A DNA stretch of 35,073 nt, taken from NCBI GenBank assembly GCA_905221605.1, contig CAJNDS010002443.1, forward strand, positions 390,001 to 425,073, in the 5' to 3' direction. This document shows positions 29,831-35,073 of this stretch, piece by piece; position 1 is the stretch's first letter; the number at the start of each line of letters is the position of its first letter. Source of the stretch: Symbiodinium natans. Taxonomy: Eukaryota > Sar > Dinophyceae > Suessiales > Symbiodiniaceae. The notes below the pieces were generated by a model. It searched no databases. It was not told the origin of the DNA and worked only from the letters and a program-made list of their open reading frames with translations. The position numbers and the translations under genes are program-made.

Positions 29831-29942
29831 GGGGGGGGGGGGATGGCCCAACCCCCACGATTGTCAAATGGTTTTGAAGCTTTGCAAGCTTGGTTTCTAC
29901 CAAAGGGATGCCTTTGAGAGGACTTGCCCCCCCCCCCCCCCC
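29831..29942 (+). repeat. G12 and C16 tracts facing each other
   Basis: G12 at 29831-29842 and C16 at 29927-29942 form an inverted pair about 85 bases apart, with AAGCTTTGCAAGCTT between them. Confidence 0.85.
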
Positions 29943-30114
29943 AAACCCCCTCTTTTTCGATCGTTTTCCAAAGTCGTCGTCGTGTTTGCAAATGGGGAGG
30001 CGGGAGGGGGGGGCGGGGGTGGGGTGCGCCACCTCTAACCACCCCGTTTGCTTTGAATACTTGTTTGAAGCGCTTTAGTTTTTGGCGGAGACGTCTACTG
30101 TATGACCTCCATAT

Positions 30115-30380
30115 ATCTTAAAGGGAAAACTTGCTCTACAGCTTAAACTTTAAAGGAATCCTCCATTTCCTTTGAATTTAATGGGAAAGCTCATGTTTCC
30201 TCTGTTGTTTAGCTAAAGAAAACATCAAGTTACTAGTTCCTCGATGTTTTGACAGCAAAACTTGTATTTCCCGTATGTTAAACCTCAGTTGCCTCGATAT
30301 TGCACTCGGAAACCTCTCTAAAGCCTTTGTTTCTTAGGAAACCAGGAATTTCCTTTGTATTCTAATCGGAAACCCTGACC
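30115..30380 (+). repeat. Degenerate AT-rich repeat array
   Basis: Recurring blocks such as TTTCCTTTGAATTTAATGGG, TTTCCTTTGTATTCTAATCGG and several GGAAACCTC motifs about 45-60 bases apart. No coding seen. Confidence 0.45.
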
Positions 30381-30902
30381 AAAAACCAATGTCCAAGACG
30401 AAAAATGATCCAAAACTACCTAATCTCAAGCACTCTTGGCGATTGGCAACGCAGGGTGTTGTTTTTTGCCATGCCGTCGTTTTGTGCAGTCGTTGTCGAC
30501 TGACTTTTTGTCCTTGCAGTCTCTGACAGCACACCAACGATTGCAAAACAAAATCGTTCCGCTAGGCTAAGGGGCGTCTTTTCTGCTGCGAAAGGCCGCA
30601 GCACGTTCCTTTGTTTACTGTGCAGTCGCTTTTGCCGTGGAGGCCGAGGGTTTCTTCGTGTTTGTTCAAAGTGCCTCCGAGATCACTACTCCGGTGTAGG
30701 CTTAGACAGGCATGAAGTAGGCTTGCCCACTCCTGCCTCGATTGCCAGGCAGCCGCTGTCTTTTTTGTCCATGGTGCCCAACCCAGGGGTAAGCCGGGAA
30801 AGCAGCCGAAGTCGTGGATCTTTCCAACTGCAGCATGGCTCGTATGATGGGCCAAAATGCACGCAATCCTTCTGATCTCATCACCGTGCACATCTGTGAA
30901 AG

Positions 30903-31046
30903 CCCCTAGCAAGGGCACCGCAAGTTGAAATGGATCAGGTCTTCTACTGGACAGTTGAGAAGCCCATATGGGCTATCCAGTCAGAGGCTGGGTCATGCAG
31001 GGTCCTGTTCCACATCGACTTACCAGCTGATGGCTCCCTGTCAGGA
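30903..31046 (+). CDS. Exon of an unrecognised gene
   Basis: After ATCTGTGAAAG a 48-codon frame contains V-E-M-D-Q-V-F-Y-W-T-V-E-K-P-I-W-A-I-Q and then S-C-R-V-L-F-H-I-D-L-P-A-D-G-S-L-S-G, ending at a phase-0 GT donor (GTTCCC). Composition is strongly protein-like although the frame is too short to stand out by length. Just upstream (30790-30890) another frame carries a N-P-S-D motif. It may belong with the exons at 32.4-33.8 kb; not proven. Confidence 0.45.
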
Positions 31047-31681
31047 GTTCCCAGACTACCTGGGCCTCTTTGTTCACTGCATTAGTTGGGTCTTGACCCT
31101 CATCAGCCTTTTCTTTAGCGACTCGGACGGCAGCGAAGAACTTCTGGCCCGCACTCAGCACAATGGGGGGGGCAACTTTGTGCGCTTTGCAGCCCCAACG
31201 AGTGTTGTGCAGTGTTCATGTGACGATGGCACGTTCTAATAAAAACTGTGCCACTGTCACTTTATGCACATTGCAGCATCCGTGTTTCACGGCCATGTCA
31301 GCCAAGTGGCAATGGCCCGTTCTAGTGTTGGCATGCTCTGGTGTCCACGTTGTCAGCCATGATGATGCTGAGCACATACCTTTCGAACCTGTAGACTCAA
31401 GAACAAAGCATCCTCCTGCGCCAACGCAATACCATTTCCTCTCGACTTTGTTTCTTCTACCGCTTCAACACTCCTACCCCCTGTTTCCCTGCATGCCCTC
31501 TAGATGTCAAGAAGAACTCAGACCAACCCCCCACTGCATCTTGACTGGAAAACCTACTTAGGAGTTGCGTTTGTGAGTTGACCAGAGGCGGGAGAAGTTT
31601 GGGGTCGGCAGGGCGCGCACCCCATTTTGCAAACAATGTTTTTGCGAACGGACGCTCTCCCCTCCCTCCCCCGGGCAGCAA
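31047..31681. other. Ambiguous
   Basis: A hydrophobic + frame (30925-31239, with L-F-V-H-C-I-S-W-V-L-T-L-I-S-L-F-F) overlaps the exon at 30903 in another frame. Two loosely similar blocks with GCAGC and GGCACGTTCTA-type words lie at 31180-31340. Confidence 0.25.
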
Positions 31682-32350
31682 AAGTCAATCAGCATGGAAA
31701 AGCATAATCCCAAAGGCGCTGAGCAAAGCCCAAAGAAAAATCAAAGTATAGAAGCAAAACACAGACAAGAAAACAAGCAACAACGCAAAAGCAGAAGAGA
31801 AAAGTTTACGGAACAAGCAAAACAACAGAATGATTAATGAAGATCATGTATTTCGATCATCCCCGCCCCAGAGTCAACCAATGAGGGGCCATTTTCGGCC
31901 AGGTAGTTGAGGATTGTGTCATGTTTGGCTCCAGGGATACTCTGCAGCAGGGATCCTCTGGGACTGGGGCTCCACGCACCAGGCTTAGGATTCTCTGCGG
32001 GGTTCTGCCCCAGGATACTCGGCGGAACTCTCTCTGCGGGATTCTCTTTGGGTCAGCACACCACTGGGCCGGGAGAGTCGGGCCGGGGCACCAGGCGAGA
32101 AGGCGAAGAGAATGGTTGGCTGAAAATCTAGCAGCCCAACCCCCCCAAGGTTGGTAAAAGCAAAAGAAGAACAGGCAACAAGAAGCATGAAATCAGAAGG
32201 CAAGAGGCATAGAACAAAGGAGAAGCGAGAAGCAAAAAGCAAGAGACCAATAAACAACACACCAAAGCCCGAAAGCATAAACGCGGAACATTGTGGGAAC
32301 AGGCCACAGGGACCCGAAACAAAATCACAAGCCCCAAAAGCAAAAAGCAG
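31682..32350 (+). repeat. A-rich, T-poor segments flanking a GGATNCTCTG repeat
   Basis: 31682-31830 and 32150-32350 are built from AAGCAAAA/AGAAG-type words with strong purine asymmetry. Between them (31930-32055) GGATACTCTGC, GGATCCTCTG, GGATTCTCTGCGG and GGATACTCGGCGG recur. The long minus-strand frame over it is a low-complexity artefact. Confidence 0.5.
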
Positions 32351-32381
32351 CTCAACTTTCTCCGGGTTCACACATGCTTAG

Positions 32382-33836
32382 GCAGGCCGATGTGGCCTCG
32401 GGAGCTACCATTGAGTTCTCAAGAGGTAGACACCATGTAGTTGCGACAGGCCGTGTTCCATTCTCCTGCCAACACGGCGGGTGGCTGCTACTGTTTGGTG
32501 TCGCCTACCTAGTCTGGAACTCAGGAATGCACAGCTACAAGTGAGCAGCACGGAGAGCACCCAAGCAGGAAGGAGAATTCGTGCAAGAGCTTTCGACCCC
32601 CAAAATGAGCTGACGGGTCGCTAACGAGGTCTTTTCCTTCGCGCACTACTGCTTGAAGGTTGGATTGCACTGCGCTCAGACAGGGAAGTTCGGAACTCCT
32701 TGACGCCCTGGCACGAGTACTACAGCACCCTGCATGTGATTCTTTGCTTGGTGGCAAGAACACATGTCTCCACTGCAGACACGACTTATCATTTCAGTGG
32801 TGGTGCATTTGCCTCGAGGTTATGAATGTAAGCCCCTACAGAAGTCAGGCCCCCATCGTGAACCTCCCTTATCAAGACTGTCACGGTAACTTAGAGAAAT
32901 TGCTCGAAAAAGATTGCCATGCTCTGGAAGTATACTAAGTATACAGTATGCACGACACGAACTTCCACTGGTAGATGTGGGGGGTCTCAACAAGGAGAGT
33001 CGCGACTAGCATGTCTAACTGGGGTTCTCAGCCCGAGCCTGTCTTCAAGAAATGTTTGGTATTTGTTGCCCCCCTGGTGTTTTTGGTTCAGCTTCTGGAA
33101 GTGCAGCACTCTTAGACTCTTAGCTAGATAGGGCATACAGATCAGATTATCTCCAGCACTCCTGGAACCACCGCACTGTTCTATGTTCCTATCCGGCTGC
33201 CAAGCAAGTCCTTTGCACGGCAGTATGCAAGTTTACGCCCGTAAGGGTAGATTCGCTTTGCTAGAGCCTGTCAGCAACTTTTCTGTTTGGGCCGTTAGGG
33301 CAACTGTCACATCGCTGCGATTCGTGGAGCTGATCGAGTAAACCCATGTGTTCTATCTCTGCCTGTGCTGTCGCTTGAGCTCTTTTGGGAAATTGAGAAA
33401 TCGTCGGCGGCGACGACATTGGGTTTCTGTGACCATACCAACTCGTCTGCTTTTAGGAAGACATCAAGGCCGCCCAACTAATTCGGCATGAAGCTACGCA
33501 AGTTGGTTTTGCCACCAGGTCCGATGCTAACAAGGTTTCCATGGTGCGCAGTGCGCAATGCAGTTGAGGAACCAGCCCCATGTGATAGACCATGACAGAC
33601 CAGGCCAGATGGGTGCATGGGCTACATTCAGCCTGAGTGCCCAATTTACGAGGCCAGCTCTAGAGAAGTTTCATGGTGTGTTGGTGGTTTCGACGAGGGT
33701 CGAGGGTGGCTACAGCCTGCTAGACTATATCCACCGTAGCCCCAAGCTCTTTCCAGCTCGTTTTTCTGGTGCTCTCTCGGTCAGGTTCTTGACTGGCACA
33801 AGCCGCAGGCAGAGGGGTTGTGCCAAGAGTGCGTAG
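32382..33836 (+). CDS. Unrecognised multi-exon gene with a membrane segment (span)
   Basis: Exons seen: 32382-32540, 32659-32929, about 33157-33226, about 33267-33335, 33457-about 33533 and 33666-33836 (TAG). The first encodes a probable membrane helix (G-G-W-L-L-L-F-G-V-A-Y-L-V-W). Its GTGAGC donor leaves phase 2, and the next exon opens with exactly the one base needed, making S-Y-K-L-D-C. The 33335/33457 joint uses a GA donor (GAGTAA) and reads F-V-E-L-I-E-D-I-K-A-A-Q-L-I-R-H-E. The second exon has a C-L-H-C pair and an acidic leucine-rich stretch. Upstream exons are not located; an A-rich stretch precedes it. No family recognised. Confidence 0.5.
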
Positions 33837-33912
33837 TAGTGGTGCCTTCTTGGGGAAGCCCAGGATGTGCAGCTTTCTTCCTCCGCCTCAAGATCACGGC
33901 CCAAAATTCCAT

Positions 33913-33925
33913 GGGGGGGGGGGGG
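33913..33925 (+). repeat. G13 homopolymer
   Basis: Thirteen G in a row after CAAAATTCCAT. Confidence 0.9.
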
Positions 33926-34129
33926 AGGAAGTGAGGGGGTGGTGGTTCTCACTAGTGGCCAAGCAGGTTGGTGTCGGAGTCGATCTCACCGTGCAGTATG
34001 ATCACCAACTTGGTCTTGTTATTTCGGAAACGATGCTGGATCATGGCCATTTTGAGTCCGGATCTTGGCCATGATCGTGCCCTTGAGTTTTTGTTGCGTC
34101 GGTCGCGACTTCTCCCTACCTGTGGGTCC

Positions 34130-34445
34130 AGCAATGTCCGATTGTTCCAGTTCACCCTCGACGCCTCCAGTGGCTGAGGATGCCGAGGACGCATGCTGCT
34201 GCTTCTACGGCACCCTTCTGCGCGACCCTTCGCGACCCTTCTGGGCGGCTGTCGTCATAGAGCGCCACCAAGCTCCTCGTGGGCTCCGTTCGACCTGTGC
34301 TCTACGCCGCTATGCGGCTCATCGTGGCTCTGTTCCGGGGACTGGTGCTGCACGCTGGAGCGTGGCTATGGGGGTCTTCGTCGGAGTCCGTTGTCTTCAG
34401 TGGCCAGGTTTGGTTGCCTCAAACATGGGTGGACTGGTTATTTGA
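34130..34445 (+). CDS. Ambiguous coding-like region
   Basis: Two + frames look protein-like: M-S-D-C-S-S-S-P-S-T-P-P-V-A-E-D-A-E-D from about 34137, and L-L-V-G-S-V-R-P-V-L-Y-A-A-M-R-L-I-V-A-L from about 34261 (hydrophobic, possible membrane helix, with a GTTTGG donor near 34409). I cannot choose between them. Confidence 0.25.
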
Positions 34446-35073
34446 TTGCTCCTGCTCGGCTCGGTACAATTTTAATGAACGCCGAGTCTGAATCCAGTAT
34501 CCGCCCCGAGCCAATGGTTCCAGCAAAAGAAATTCGATTGGGGGGGGGGGGGGGTTGGGGGTTTATAAGCCCCTGCCAACTCCAACGGAATCCTGCATCT
34601 AACGTGTTGTTTTTTGGGGTTTTTGGTTTCTTTTTTATCATTTGTTGCCAGGCCTCCTACGAAACCGGTATCCCAGGCAATCCGAAACTTTCAGAGTTCC
34701 TTAAAGACCATATGGGAGGGGACTCCAACTCTGGATTTCGAATCCCTTGCTCTTTGGCTCCAAGGGCAGCCCTTCAAATGGATGTTCAGCCTCCTTTCGA
34801 TTTCCGGAAACAGTGGTTTCGCTGGATCGATTATTTCAGGGAGCGGCCCTTAGATCTCGTTTCTTATGGTGAGCTCTCAAAAGACCTTGTCTGATGGCTT
34901 CAGACTTGGTACGTCTTCATCTGGTGTGCTGCGCGAAAGGTTTTTCAAGGGAGCGAAGTACAACAAAAAGAAGCTACATCTCATAGTTACAATTGAGAGG
35001 CAATACCATGAGCTTGCGAGTAGCCCATCCTGGACTTGGATTTCGATTCTTTTGTTTGTGTCTCGTTCTCGAG
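34446..35073. other. No gene called at the right edge
   Basis: Frames ending near 34853-34894 and one running off the edge (F-F-K-G-A-K-Y-N-K-K-K-L-H-L-I-V) are weakly protein-like; likely exons continue outside the window. Confidence 0.25.
34540..34554 (+). repeat. G15 homopolymer
   Basis: Fifteen G after AAATTCGATT, followed by TTGGGGG. Confidence 0.95.

Noticed and set aside
29398-30042. 214-codon minus-strand frame
   Set aside because: Crosses the tandem repeat and G/C homopolymers, with no protein-like core.
31985-32371. Minus-strand frame that looks like membrane helices
   Set aside because: Arises from A-rich, T-poor low-complexity sequence; leucine/phenylalanine runs are an artefact.
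1-35073. tRNA, rRNA, CRISPR, dinoflagellate spliced-leader gene
   Set aside because: No tRNA-like arms with a matching T-loop, no rRNA blocks, no regular spacer arrays. Words such as GGCTCAAG occur without the rest of the spliced leader.

Overview
This looks like nuclear DNA of a dinoflagellate, most likely near Symbiodiniaceae. That is an inference from gene style, not from any database match. Coding sequence is sparse and cut into very short exons. Many introns that the protein frame demands start with GC or GA instead of GT, often with AG|G at both ends. A short repeated helical module ending in a 'NPSA-LL-SRI' signature occurs in tandem in one gene. Simple repeats and homopolymer G/C tracts lie between genes. 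All convincing exons are on the + strand. Most long open frames here are chance; exons were judged by protein-like composition, family motifs, splice signals and matching intron phase.

Layout. 0-5.6 kb: weakly supported exons (a proline-rich end at 68-191, starts at 298 and 4286, exons near 2.4, 3.15 and 3.7-4.1 kb) and a hairpin-bearing tandem repeat at 4.68-4.86 kb. 5.6-11.8 kb: the main discovery, a voltage-gated cation channel spread over at least 16 small exons. It has S2, S3, an arginine-every-third S4, S5, a CERC turret, a pore helix ending in a G-D-S-W-G filter, S6, and a C-terminal tail with split EF-hands. 12.08-13.59 kb: a secreted beta-propeller-like protein with a signal peptide, one intron and a probable frame disruption near its end. 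13.6-18.1 kb: mostly non-coding, with two or three candidate exons. 18.1-23.1 kb: a multi-exon gene with seven tandem helical modules, polyproline linkers and an FHA phosphothreonine-binding domain. 24.3-27.2 kb: an unrecognised multi-exon gene with a one-base frame break. 28.1-29.2 kb: possible exons of a basic protein. 29.3-30.4 kb: diverged tandem repeats. 30.9-33.8 kb: exons of one or two unrecognised genes, one with a membrane segment. 33.8-35.07 kb: G-tracts and ambiguous frames.

The genes need not work together; they look like one same-strand array, as is common in dinoflagellates. The channel would admit cations on a voltage change and be tuned by Ca2+ through its EF-hands. The FHA protein would bind phosphothreonine partners. 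Exon edges are hand-placed and uncertain wherever marked approximate.
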